This document shows positions 11,473 through 19,809 of a stretch of 64,000 nucleotides of DNA, one piece after another; the first letter of the stretch is position 1, and every line of letters starts with the position of its first letter. The notes under the pieces were generated by a model. It saw only the letters and a program-made list of their open reading frames with translations, did no database searches and was not told the DNA's origin. Location of the stretch: positions 26,432-90,431 of the forward strand of contig CANQZJ010000001.1 in the NCBI GenBank assembly GCA_947628315.1. Direction: 5' to 3'. The position numbers and the translations under genes were made by a program. Source of the stretch: an uncultured Oscillospiraceae bacterium (GTDB lineage Bacteria > Bacillota > Clostridia > Oscillospirales > Oscillospiraceae).

Positions 11473-11610
11473 CCGCCCGGGAGGGACACCGCAACTGGCA
11501 CAAATACGGCGGTAAAAAGTGCCGAACTTCCGTGAAAATACCCTATTGTGTCCGAGAAATCGGGCTGATATAATGTAGCACGCTAAATTGTTGAACGGGA
11601 GGTATCCTCC

Positions 11611-12450
11611 ATGTCTGTCAAGATCACCGCCACCAGCACCTGTGACCTGCCCGCCGAGCTTCTGGCCCGGTATGACGTCACCTCCGTCCCGCTGTACGTC
11701 TCCTTCGGCGGCGGCACCTATCGGGACGGGGTGGACGCCGGCCCCGAGGACATTTTCCGCCATGTGGAGGCCGGCGGCCAGCTCCCCTCCACCGCCGCCG
11801 TGAATATCGACGACTACCAGAAGCTGTTCGCCGAACTCTCCCCCAAATACGACGCGGTGATCCACATCACCATCGGCGCGGAGTTCTCCTGCTGCTACCA
11901 GAACGCCCTGGTGGCCGCCGAGGACTTCCCCAACGTGTATGTGGCGGACTCCCGGAACCTCACCGTGGGCCAGGGCCTGCTGGTGCTGGAGGCCGCCGAG
12001 GCCGCCGAGCGGGGCATGAGCGCCCCGGACATCGTGAAGCTCATCGAAAGCCGGGTGGACAAGGTGGACACCACCTTCGTGGTGGATAGGCTGGACTATC
12101 TGGTGAAGGGGGGGCGGGTGCCCTCCCTGGTGGCCATGGGGGCCAATCTGCTGCGGCTGAAGCCCTCCATCGTCCTGGCGGACGGCAAAATGGGGGTGGG
12201 CAAAAAGTACCGGGGCACCTTCGAGAAGGCCCTGAACGACTACGTGGGCGACCTGCTCTCCCACGGGGACGCGGATCTGAGCCGGGCCTTTGTGGTCCAC
12301 TCCCGGTGCGACAACGCCGCCATCGTCCCCGCCATGATGGAAAAGGTGCGCGCCGCCGGCTTCCGGGAGGTGTCGGAGGCCTTCGCCGGCTGCACCATCT
12401 CCTGCCACTGCGGGCCCAACACCCTGGGGGTCATCTTCATGCGGAAATGA
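11611..12450 (+). CDS. DegV family protein (fatty-acid binding)
   Basis: ITATSTCDLPAELLARYDVTSVPLYVSFGG...YRDGVD...SRVDKVDTTFVVDRLDYLVKGGRVP. Confidence 0.93.
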   Translation: MSVKITATSTCDLPAELLARYDVTSVPLYVSFGGGTYRDGVDAGPEDIFRHVEAGGQLPSTAAVNIDDYQKLFAELSPKYDAVIHITIGAEFSCCYQNALVAAEDFPNVYVADSRNLTVGQGLLVLEAAEAAERGMSAPDIVKLIESRVDKVDTTFVVDRLDYLVKGGRVPSLVAMGANLLRLKPSIVLADGKMGVGKKYRGTFEKALNDYVGDLLSHGDADLSRAFVVHSRCDNAAIVPAMMEKVRAAGFREVSEAFAGCTISCHCGPNTLGVIFMRK

Positions 12451-12466
12451 TCCGCAAAATTTCCTG

Positions 12467-12495
12467 TTGACTTTTACCGCTAAAAGTGTTAAAGT
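12467..12495 (+). promoter_or_regulatory. Promoter of the aroF-tyrA leader
   Basis: TTGACT-N17-TAAAGT. Confidence 0.65.
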
Positions 12496-12525
12496 ACCGT
12501 CAACGACAGAAAGGAGGCCACGGGC

Positions 12526-12597
12526 ATGGCGAACCGGCTCTACGGGTATGGCTATTACCGCTATTATTACGATAGCGGCTCGTTGTCATGCCCTTGA
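12526..12597 (+). CDS. Tyr-rich leader peptide MANRLYGYGYYRYYYDSGSLSCP (transcription attenuator)
   Basis: AAGGAGG RBS at 12511-12517, ATG at 12526, 7 Tyr codons in 23, stop just before a terminator hairpin upstream of DAHP synthase. Confidence 0.85.
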   Translation: MANRLYGYGYYRYYYDSGSLSCP

Positions 12598-12619
12598 GCG
12601 GTCATCCGCGGCTTCCGGT

Positions 12620-12650
12620 GCGGCTGCCTGAGAGGGCGGCCGCTTTTTGT
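12620..12650 (+). terminator. Attenuator terminator upstream of aroF
   Basis: GCGGCTGCC-tgagag-GGCGGCCGC-TTTTTGTTTG; the 5' arm can instead pair with upstream CCGC (12606-12609). Confidence 0.85.
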
Positions 12651-12685
12651 TTGTCCAAATCCATTTACCAAGGAGAGAAAATATC

Positions 12686-13702
12686 ATGGTTGTCATTATG
12701 AAGCAGGGCTTCACCCAGAAGCAGTTACAGGACGCCATCAAGGCCATGGAGGCCGGCGGCGTCAAGGTGATGATCTCCCAGGGCGCGGAGACCACCATTT
12801 TGGGCGCCGAGGGCAACGCCGCCAGGCTCAACCAGGAGCAGCTGTCCCAGCTGCCCGGCGTAGAGCGGGTGATGCGGGTGTCCGAGCCGTACAAAAAGGC
12901 CAACCGCAAGTACCACCCCGACGACTCCGTCATCGACATCGGCGGCGGCGTGATGGTGGGCGGCAAAAAGCTGGCGGTCATCGCGGGGCCCTGCTCGGTG
13001 GAGAGCGAGGCGCAGATCACCGAGGTGGCCCAGGCCGTCAAGGACGCGGGGGCCTGCGCCCTCCGGGGCGGCGCCTACAAGCCCCGCACCTCCCCCTACG
13101 CCTTCCAGGGCATGGGGGTGGACGGCATCCACCTGCTGGAGGAGGCCCGCTCCGTCACCGGCCTGCCCATGGTCACCGAGCTGATGAGCCCCGACCAGCT
13201 CCCCATGTTCGAGGACACGGTGGACGTCATCCAGATCGGCGCCCGGAACATGCAGAACTTCGACCTGCTGAAAAAGGTTGGCCGCTACCACAAGCCGGTG
13301 CTGCTGAAGCGGGGATTGTCCAACACCATCGAGGAGTGGCTCATGAGCGCGGAGTACATCATGTCGGAGGGCAACCCCAACGTGATCCTGTGCGAGCGGG
13401 GCATCCGCACCTTTGAGACCTACACCCGCAACACCCTGGATCTGTCCGCCGTGCTGGCGGTAAAGCAGCAGAGCCATCTGCCGGTGGTGGTGGATCCCTC
13501 CCACGCCTGCGGCAAGGCCTGGATGGTGGAGAAGATGGCCATGGCGGCCATCGCCGCCGGGGCGGACGGCCTGCTGATCGAGGTACACAACGACCCCGCC
13601 CACGCCCTGTGCGACGGGGCACAGTCCATCACGCCGGCCCAGTTTGCCGGCCTGATGGGCAAGCTGAGGGCCCTTGCCCCGGTGGTTGGCCGGGATATCT
13701 GA
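12686..13702 (+). CDS. aroF: 3-deoxy-7-phosphoheptulonate synthase (DAHP synthase)
   Basis: AGPCSVESEAQI, RGGAYKPRTSPYAFQG, VDPSHACGK; start at 12686 with RBS aaggaga. Confidence 0.95.
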   Translation: MVVIMKQGFTQKQLQDAIKAMEAGGVKVMISQGAETTILGAEGNAARLNQEQLSQLPGVERVMRVSEPYKKANRKYHPDDSVIDIGGGVMVGGKKLAVIAGPCSVESEAQITEVAQAVKDAGACALRGGAYKPRTSPYAFQGMGVDGIHLLEEARSVTGLPMVTELMSPDQLPMFEDTVDVIQIGARNMQNFDLLKKVGRYHKPVLLKRGLSNTIEEWLMSAEYIMSEGNPNVILCERGIRTFETYTRNTLDLSAVLAVKQQSHLPVVVDPSHACGKAWMVEKMAMAAIAAGADGLLIEVHNDPAHALCDGAQSITPAQFAGLMGKLRALAPVVGRDI

Positions 13703-13725
13703 ACTGTCAGGGGAGTGACCTTTCC

Positions 13726-14604
13726 ATGGAAGTGAAGCGTATTCTGGTGGTTGGCCTGGGCCTCATCGGCGGCTCCATGGCCATGGCCCTGCAGGGCTTC
13801 GACGGCTGCGAGGTCGTCGGCGGCGTCCGCTCCCAGCGCACCCATGACAAGGCGGTGGAGCGCCGCGTGGCCGACCGGGTCACCTTCCACCCGGAGGAGG
13901 AGCTGCCGGGGGCCGACGTGGTCATCCTGTGCCAGGATCCGGCGGGCATCATCGCGTTTTTACAGGACAACCGAGACAGGTTCAAGCCGGGGTCGCTGGT
14001 CATCGACGTGTGCGGCGTGAAGACCGCCATCACGGAGGCGGCGAAATGCCTGCCCGAGGGCGTGGACTTCATCGGCTGCCACCCCATGGCGGGCAAAGAG
14101 GTCTCCGGCATCGACAACGCCGAGGGTTCGCTCTTCCGCAACACCCACTTCATCATCACCCCGGGGGAGCACAGCTCCGAGGAGCACATCGCCCTGCTGT
14201 ACCGGATGGCGGAGTACTGCCGCTTTGGCGACGTGACCCGCACTACCCCCGAGCGCCACGACGAGCTCATCGCCTACACCAGCCAGCTGATGCACGTCAT
14301 CGCCGTGTCGGTGTGCGACGGGGACGACTTCTTCTCCTGCCAGGGCTTTGAGGGCGGCTCCTTCCGGGACTGCACCCGGGTGGCCTCCCTGGACGTGCCC
14401 ATGTGGACGCAGCTGTTCACCCTCAACGCCCCGGCGCTGGCCAAAACGGTGGAGGCGCTGGAGGGACGGCTGCGGGAGTACCGCGCCGCCATCGAGAGCA
14501 ACGACCGGGAAAAGCTGGCCGCCATGCTGGAGTCGGCCGCTGGCCGCAAAAAGCAGGTCAATCTGGAGCGGGCCCGCGGCGACGACGTGCGTCCCAGGTT
14601 CTAA
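13726..14604 (+). CDS. tyrA: Prephenate dehydrogenase
   Basis: VVGLGLIGGSMAMAL, GCHPMAGKEVSGIDNAEGSLF. Confidence 0.94.
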   Translation: MEVKRILVVGLGLIGGSMAMALQGFDGCEVVGGVRSQRTHDKAVERRVADRVTFHPEEELPGADVVILCQDPAGIIAFLQDNRDRFKPGSLVIDVCGVKTAITEAAKCLPEGVDFIGCHPMAGKEVSGIDNAEGSLFRNTHFIITPGEHSSEEHIALLYRMAEYCRFGDVTRTTPERHDELIAYTSQLMHVIAVSVCDGDDFFSCQGFEGGSFRDCTRVASLDVPMWTQLFTLNAPALAKTVEALEGRLREYRAAIESNDREKLAAMLESAAGRKKQVNLERARGDDVRPRF

Positions 14605-14640
14605 TCCCCGGACAAACCCCATACACTTGACCATCAAGGT

Positions 14641-14937
14641 TTGGGAGATGGTCTTGTGGCATATGAAAACGGGACGGGCGCGCCCCACCACGTAGTCATC
14701 GAGGAGCGGAAAAGCCTCACCGTGTCCGGCGTGGAGGACGTGGAGCGGTTCGACGAGAACTCCATCGTGCTGTCCACCTCCAGGGGAGCCATGGTGGTGT
14801 CCGGCGACAACCTCCACATCGAGAAGCTGTCCCTGGACGGCGGCGATCTGAAGGTGGAGGGGGACATCGACTCGGTGTCCTATGAGGACGACGCGGGGCC
14901 GTCCAAGGGCGGTTTCTTCTCCCGGCTGCTGCGCTGA
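14641..14937 (+). CDS. yabP: Sporulation protein YabP
   Basis: HHVVIEERKSLTVSGVEDVERFDENSIVLSTSRGAMVVSGDNLHIEKLSLDGGDLKVEGDIDSVSYED. Confidence 0.9.
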   Translation: MGDGLVAYENGTGAPHHVVIEERKSLTVSGVEDVERFDENSIVLSTSRGAMVVSGDNLHIEKLSLDGGDLKVEGDIDSVSYEDDAGPSKGGFFSRLLR

Positions 14938-15635
14938 TGCCCGCGGACGTAGCGGCCCAGGCCGCGGTGTTCGGCCAGGGCTTTCTGCTGGGGGCGGCGC
15001 TGGGGCTGGTGTACGACCTCATGCGGGCCGTCCGCCGGAGTATTCCGCTCAAGTGGCTGGCCGCCCTGCTGGATCTCATCTTCTGGCTGGGGACGGCGGT
15101 CTCCCTGTTCCTGCTGGCCATCCTCCGGGACACGGGGGAGGTGCGCATCTACCACGGGGCGGCGGTGCTCCTGGGGGGCGGGCTCTACTTTCTCACTCTG
15201 AGCCGGCTGGCGCTGCCGCTGTTTCGCAAAATCCTGGAGATCATGGGGCGGCTCTGGCGGTTTTTGACCGCCCCGATCCGAAAACTTTGGCTGACCGGAA
15301 AAATTTTTTTGAAAAATGAAAAAAAACTCTTCCAAAATTGGCTGGAATGGTATAGAATTAACGTAGTATACCGTTTTGCCAAAGAAAATCGGAAGGGGGC
15401 GGTCAGCGATGAAGCTGAAACGGGCCGGGATCGGCGCCAAAATCCTCATAATCGTTCTTTTGGCCGCCACCGTGGCCGCCCTGCTGTCGGTAAAGGGCAA
15501 GCTGGACGCGGCAAAGGCAAGCCGGGAGGTACTGGCCCGTCAGGTTCAGGAGCAGCAGGAGGCAAACGCCGCCCTGGCCGACGAGATCGCTCACAGCGGC
15601 GACCCGGACTATCTGGAGGACATCGCCAGAGATAA
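14937..15635 (+). CDS. yabQ: YabQ family sporulation protein with C-terminal extension overlapping the next gene
   Basis: Follows yabP; four-helix membrane pattern QGFLLGAALGLVYDLMRAVRRSIPLKWLAALLDLIFWLG. Confidence 0.8.
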   Translation: MPADVAAQAAVFGQGFLLGAALGLVYDLMRAVRRSIPLKWLAALLDLIFWLGTAVSLFLLAILRDTGEVRIYHGAAVLLGGGLYFLTLSRLALPLFRKILEIMGRLWRFLTAPIRKLWLTGKIFLKNEKKLFQNWLEWYRINVVYRFAKENRKGAVSDEAETGRDRRQNPHNRSFGRHRGRPAVGKGQAGRGKGKPGGTGPSGSGAAGGKRRPGRRDRSQRRPGLSGGHRQR

Positions 15636-15687
15636 GCTGGGCCTGCTGGAGCCGGACGAGATCGTGTTCGCCGATCCGTCCAAGTGA
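15409..15687 (+). CDS. Septum formation initiator family protein (DivIC/FtsB-like)
   Basis: N-terminal TM, coiled coil, PDYLEDIARDKLGLLEPDEIVF motif. Confidence 0.9.
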   Translation: MKLKRAGIGAKILIIVLLAATVAALLSVKGKLDAAKASREVLARQVQEQQEANAALADEIAHSGDPDYLEDIARDKLGLLEPDEIVFADPSK

Positions 15688-15722
15688 CCACATACTTTCA
15701 GGGAGAGGAAAACAGAAGATCT

Positions 15723-16196
15723 ATGGCGTTAGAAGTTGGCGAGGTTTTAGAGGGCAAGGTGACCGGGATCACCAAATTCGGCGCGTTCGTGTCGCTGCCC
15801 GGCAACCGTTCCGGCCTGGTACACATCTCCGAGATCGCGTACTCCTATGTGAGCGACGTGCATGAGCACCTGTCCGAGGGACAGACGGTGACGGTGAAGA
15901 TCATCGGCATCGACGACAACAACCGCATCAACCTGTCCATCAAGCAGGCGGTCCCGCCGCCTGCCCGTCCGGAGCGCCGCCCGCCCGCCAGACCCGCCGC
16001 TCCCCGTCCGGAGGGCGACCGGGGCCGTGGCCGCTGGAGCGCGTCCAACGTCCCCTTTGCCGCCGAGTCCACCCTGCCGAAGGGCTCCGCCAGCTTTGAG
16101 GATCAGCTCAAGCAGTTTATGGCCAGCTCCGACAGCAAGCTGTCCGAGCTCCACATGAACGAGCGGCGGAGCAGCCGCCGGGGCGGTCGAAAATAA
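15723..16196 (+). CDS. S1 RNA-binding domain protein (YabR-like)
   Basis: VGEVLEGKVTGITKFGAFVSLPGNRSGLVHISEIA...VKIIGIDDNNRINLSIKQA. Confidence 0.9.
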   Translation: MALEVGEVLEGKVTGITKFGAFVSLPGNRSGLVHISEIAYSYVSDVHEHLSEGQTVTVKIIGIDDNNRINLSIKQAVPPPARPERRPPARPAAPRPEGDRGRGRWSASNVPFAAESTLPKGSASFEDQLKQFMASSDSKLSELHMNERRSSRRGGRK

Positions 16197-16203
16197 TCAA
16201 ATC

Positions 16204-16233
16204 AAGAGGGATGCCTCGGCATCCCTCTTTTTG
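16204..16233 (+). terminator. Intrinsic terminator
   Basis: AAGAGGGATGCCtcGGCATCCCTCTTTTT. Confidence 0.9.
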
Positions 16234-16423
16234 CGGATAAAAAACGGCTCTTTTCCACGAGGGAAAAGAGCCAAAGGGTCTATTGCGCGGGAGAATGGAA
16301 TGACCGCATGGGATCCGCCCCATGCCGCGGTTTCAGGCCGCATCATCACCATACCACAGGGCCGGCGGGAAATCCGTCGAACCCTGGAGAGGCGTCAAAT
16401 TTTTCAGGAGGGAGGGGTCAGGC

Positions 16424-17662
16424 GTGGACTACGACGTGCTGCTGGAGGGCTGCTGTGAGATGGGCGTCCAGCTGCTGCGGTACGGAGCGGAGATCTACCG
16501 GGCGGAGGACACCGTCCGCCGCCTGCTGGCCGCCTACGGCCTGGAGGGCGAGGTCTTCGCCATCCCCAACTGTCTGATCGTCAGCATCTCCGACCCGGAG
16601 GGCCGCGCCCACACCCGGATGCGGCGGGTGCCCATGTCCTCCGTCGACGTATACGGCATCGAGCGGTTCAACGCCCTGTCCCGCCGGCTGTGCACCGCCC
16701 CGCCCGACGACCCCGGCGAGATCCTGGAGCAGTGCCGCGCAGAGGAGGCGGCCGTCACGCCCTTCCCCCTGGGGGCGCAGCTTTTCGGATACTTTTTGGG
16801 GGCGTTTTTCTTCGCCCTGTTCTTCTCCGGCGGATTGATGGAGGCGGTGGCCGGCGGCTTTGCCGGGCTGGCCGCCGGCGTGTGCGTCATCCTGCTGGGG
16901 CGTCTGCACGCCAACTTCTTCATCTCCACCATGGTGTCCGCCTTCGCGATGGCGCTGGTGGCCTGTCTGCCGCTGGCGGCGGACATCCCGCTGAATATCG
17001 ACGCCGCCGTGACGGGCGCCATCATGGTGCTGGTGCCGGGGCTGGTGTTCACCAACTTTATGAGCAACCTCCTCACCGGGGACGTGATCTCCGGTGTGTC
17101 CACCTTCGTCCGGGCGGTGCTGACGGCGGTGGCCATCGCCCTGGGCACCGGCGGCGCGGTGCTGCTGTGCCGGGCGCTGTGGCAGATGCCGGAGCAGGCC
17201 GGCGCGGCCGTGAGCTATCCCGCCCCCCTCTGCTGCCTGTTCGCCCTGGTCGCCTGCCTGGGCTTCTGCCCCGCCTACAACGTCCGCACCTGGGGCGCCC
17301 TGCTGTGCTGCATCGGCGGCGCGCTGGGCTGGACGGTCTACCTGCTGGCCCAGGGCTGGATGGGCAACGTATATCTGTCCAGCCTGCTGGCCGCCATAGC
17401 GGTCGCCATCTGGGCCCAGAGCATGGCGCGGGTGCGCAAATGCCCCGCCACCTCCTACCTGGTCATCTCCATGTTCCCGCTGGTGCCCGGCCTCACCATC
17501 TATCAGGCCATGGACTACGGCATCCGCGGCGAGACGGAGCTGTTCCTGAACACCTTCCTGCGCACCTTCGGCATCGCCGGGTGCCTGGCCATCGGCCTGC
17601 TGCTGGTTTCCACCGCCGTGGCGGCGATCCGCCGCATCCGGGGGAGGGTTCGCCATGGGTAA
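16424..17662 (+). CDS. Threonine/serine exporter ThrE family protein
   Basis: N-terminal GAEIYRAEDTVRRLLAAYG plus two sets of TM helices; GTG start at 16424. Confidence 0.88.
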   Translation: MDYDVLLEGCCEMGVQLLRYGAEIYRAEDTVRRLLAAYGLEGEVFAIPNCLIVSISDPEGRAHTRMRRVPMSSVDVYGIERFNALSRRLCTAPPDDPGEILEQCRAEEAAVTPFPLGAQLFGYFLGAFFFALFFSGGLMEAVAGGFAGLAAGVCVILLGRLHANFFISTMVSAFAMALVACLPLAADIPLNIDAAVTGAIMVLVPGLVFTNFMSNLLTGDVISGVSTFVRAVLTAVAIALGTGGAVLLCRALWQMPEQAGAAVSYPAPLCCLFALVACLGFCPAYNVRTWGALLCCIGGALGWTVYLLAQGWMGNVYLSSLLAAIAVAIWAQSMARVRKCPATSYLVISMFPLVPGLTIYQAMDYGIRGETELFLNTFLRTFGIAGCLAIGLLLVSTAVAAIRRIRGRVRHG

Positions 17663-18347
17663 ATACCGCACCGTCCTGCTGGACGCGGACATGACTCTGC
17701 TGGACTTCCACAGGTCGGAGCGGGCGTCCCTCACCAAAGTGCTGGCCGCCCACGGCCTCCCCCACGACGACGGGGTGGCGGCCACCTACTCCAAAATCAA
17801 CGACGCCCTGTGGAAGTCCATGGCGAGGGGCGAGGTGGATCAGGACTACCTGGTGGTGGAGCGGTTCGCCGCTCTCATGCGGGTACTGGACAGCGACGAG
17901 GATCCCAGAGTCCTCAACCGCGAATATGAGCAGGGTCTGGGCCTGGAGGCGTACCTCCTCCCCGGCGCCATGGAGTTCTGCCAAAGGCTCCGGGCCGGGG
18001 GGCTGGAGCTAGCCATCGCCACCAACGGCCTGCCCGCCGCCCAGTGGGGGCGCTACCGCCGCACCGGGCTGGACAAGGTCATCCCCCACCTGCTGGTGTC
18101 GGTGGAGCTGGGGGCGCAGAAGCCCCAGACCGCCTACTTCGACCGGGCGCTGGAGGCGCTGGGCGTCACCGACCGAACCTCCGTGGTGATGGTGGGCGAC
18201 AGCCTGGAGAGCGACATCTACGGCGGCAACCGGGCCGGCATCGACACCGTCTGGTACAATCCGAACGGGCTGCCCCTCTCCGGCCCCGCCGTGCCCACCT
18301 ACACCGCCGCCAGTTATGACGAGATTGCCGCCCTCCTACTGGACTGA
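17655..18347 (+). CDS. YjjG-family noncanonical pyrimidine nucleotidase (HAD)
   Basis: LLDADMTLLDFHRSERASL...VELGAQKP...VMVGDSLESDIYGGNRAGIDTVWYN. Confidence 0.9.
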   Translation: MGKYRTVLLDADMTLLDFHRSERASLTKVLAAHGLPHDDGVAATYSKINDALWKSMARGEVDQDYLVVERFAALMRVLDSDEDPRVLNREYEQGLGLEAYLLPGAMEFCQRLRAGGLELAIATNGLPAAQWGRYRRTGLDKVIPHLLVSVELGAQKPQTAYFDRALEALGVTDRTSVVMVGDSLESDIYGGNRAGIDTVWYNPNGLPLSGPAVPTYTAASYDEIAALLLD

Positions 18348-18449
18348 GCCGTTTACATAACTGTAACCATTTGTGTCTTGACAGCGGTTGCCATTGATGG
18401 TAGCATTGTTGGGAATGTGGCACAATATATAGAGAAACGAGGGATTTTC

Positions 18450-19298
18450 ATGCGTAGATTCGCAATCCTCTTCTGCACACTGTCCGCCCTGCTCCTGCTG
18501 GCCTCCTGCGGCGGCAAGAGCGGCGCGAAGAACACCGATCCTCCCGCCGGCGGCAGCACCGCCGCTGTCCAGACGGAGAAGCCGGCCGGCGACGCGCCGG
18601 AGGCCACCCCCGAGCCCACGCCGGAGCCCACCCCCACCCCGGAGCCCCTGTATCAGTTCGGCACCCCGGTGGAGGAGTGCGAACCTCTGGCGGACGACTC
18701 CTACTTTGAGGACGCCGCCTTTGTGGGCGACTCCCGCACCGAGGGCCTGTGGCTGTACAGCGACCTCCACACCGGCGACTACCTCTACAAGCAGAGCATG
18801 AGCGTGTTCCACGTGGACGAGAGCGACTACTCCGTCACCCTGAACGGGCAGAGCATGACCTTGATGCAGGCGCTGAAAGCCAAGCAGTTCGGCAAGGTGT
18901 ATATCATGCTGGGCCTCAACGAGCTGGGCTATCCCGCCTCCGCCTATGAGGAGCAGCTGGGCAAGTTCCTGGACGACGTCATCGCCGCCCAGCCCGACGC
19001 CGTCATCTACCTGGAGCTGATGCCCCCGGTGAACGACGCCCTGACCAAAGCCAGCTGGCAGAACAATGAGAACGTCAACACCTTCAACGACATCAACACC
19101 CGCATGGCGGAGCAGAAGCACATCGCCCTGCTGAACGTGGCGGAGGTCTACCGGGACGGCAGCGGCCAGCTGAAAGAGGAGCTTGCCACCAGCGACGGCT
19201 GCCATTTCCAGCCTGACGCCTACGACCTGTGGGCAGACTATCTCCGCAGCCATGTGATCGACGCCGATTGGTACTTCACGAGCCGGGAGGCCAGATGA
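18450..19298 (+). CDS. SGNH/GDSL-hydrolase-like lipoprotein
   Basis: Lipobox LLLASC; PEPTPEPTP linker; FVGDSRTEGL...MLGLNELGYP...DGCHFQPDAYDLWADYL. Confidence 0.85.
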   Translation: MRRFAILFCTLSALLLLASCGGKSGAKNTDPPAGGSTAAVQTEKPAGDAPEATPEPTPEPTPTPEPLYQFGTPVEECEPLADDSYFEDAAFVGDSRTEGLWLYSDLHTGDYLYKQSMSVFHVDESDYSVTLNGQSMTLMQALKAKQFGKVYIMLGLNELGYPASAYEEQLGKFLDDVIAAQPDAVIYLELMPPVNDALTKASWQNNENVNTFNDINTRMAEQKHIALLNVAEVYRDGSGQLKEELATSDGCHFQPDAYDLWADYLRSHVIDADWYFTSREAR

Positions 19299-19765
19299 TG
19301 AAAAAAGCCTTGATTTGCGCTCTGGCGCTGGTTTTGCTGCTCACCGCCTGCGGCTCCGGACGGACTGCCGCCGACGCTCCCTTCACGCTGGACGATGCGG
19401 AGACGCTGCTGAACGCCGGAGTGTTCAACGGCGACATGGGCAAGGTGGACAGCACCTTTGTCATCGCCAACCTGTACCACGTGGACGAGAACGCCATTGA
19501 GGAGTGCGTGAGCTATCAGGCCGCCAACACCAGCCAGAGTGCCGACGAGGTGGTGGTCATCGTCTTTACCAGCAAGGACGCCGCCGTCAACGCCGAGGTG
19601 GGCTTCCAGCAGCGGATCGACGAGCAGATCGCAAACGCCAAAAACTACGCCCCCGAAGCCGTGCCCCGGCTGGAGGCCGCCGTGATCCGCCGGGTGGACA
19701 ACACCATCCTGCTGGCGGTGGGCGACCCGGACAGGCTTGCCGAGGCCGTGGACAACCTGCACTGA
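19295..19765 (+). CDS. DUF4358 domain-containing lipoprotein
   Basis: Lipobox LLLTAC; DUF4358-like body; overlaps the preceding stop. Confidence 0.8.
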   Translation: MMKKALICALALVLLLTACGSGRTAADAPFTLDDAETLLNAGVFNGDMGKVDSTFVIANLYHVDENAIEECVSYQAANTSQSADEVVVIVFTSKDAAVNAEVGFQQRIDEQIANAKNYAPEAVPRLEAAVIRRVDNTILLAVGDPDRLAEAVDNLH

Positions 19766-19771
19766 GCATAC

Positions 19772-19806
19772 AAAATTCCCTCTGCGGTCGGCGGAGGGAA
19801 TTTTTT
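19772..19806. terminator. Bidirectional terminator
   Basis: AAAATTCCCTCtgcggtcggcgGAGGGAATTTTTT. Confidence 0.85.
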
Positions 19807-19809
19807 CGC

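Noticed and set aside
18600-18650. PEPTPEPTP-encoding repeat considered as a tandem repeat or CRISPR-like array
   Set aside because: Ordinary Pro-rich lipoprotein linker
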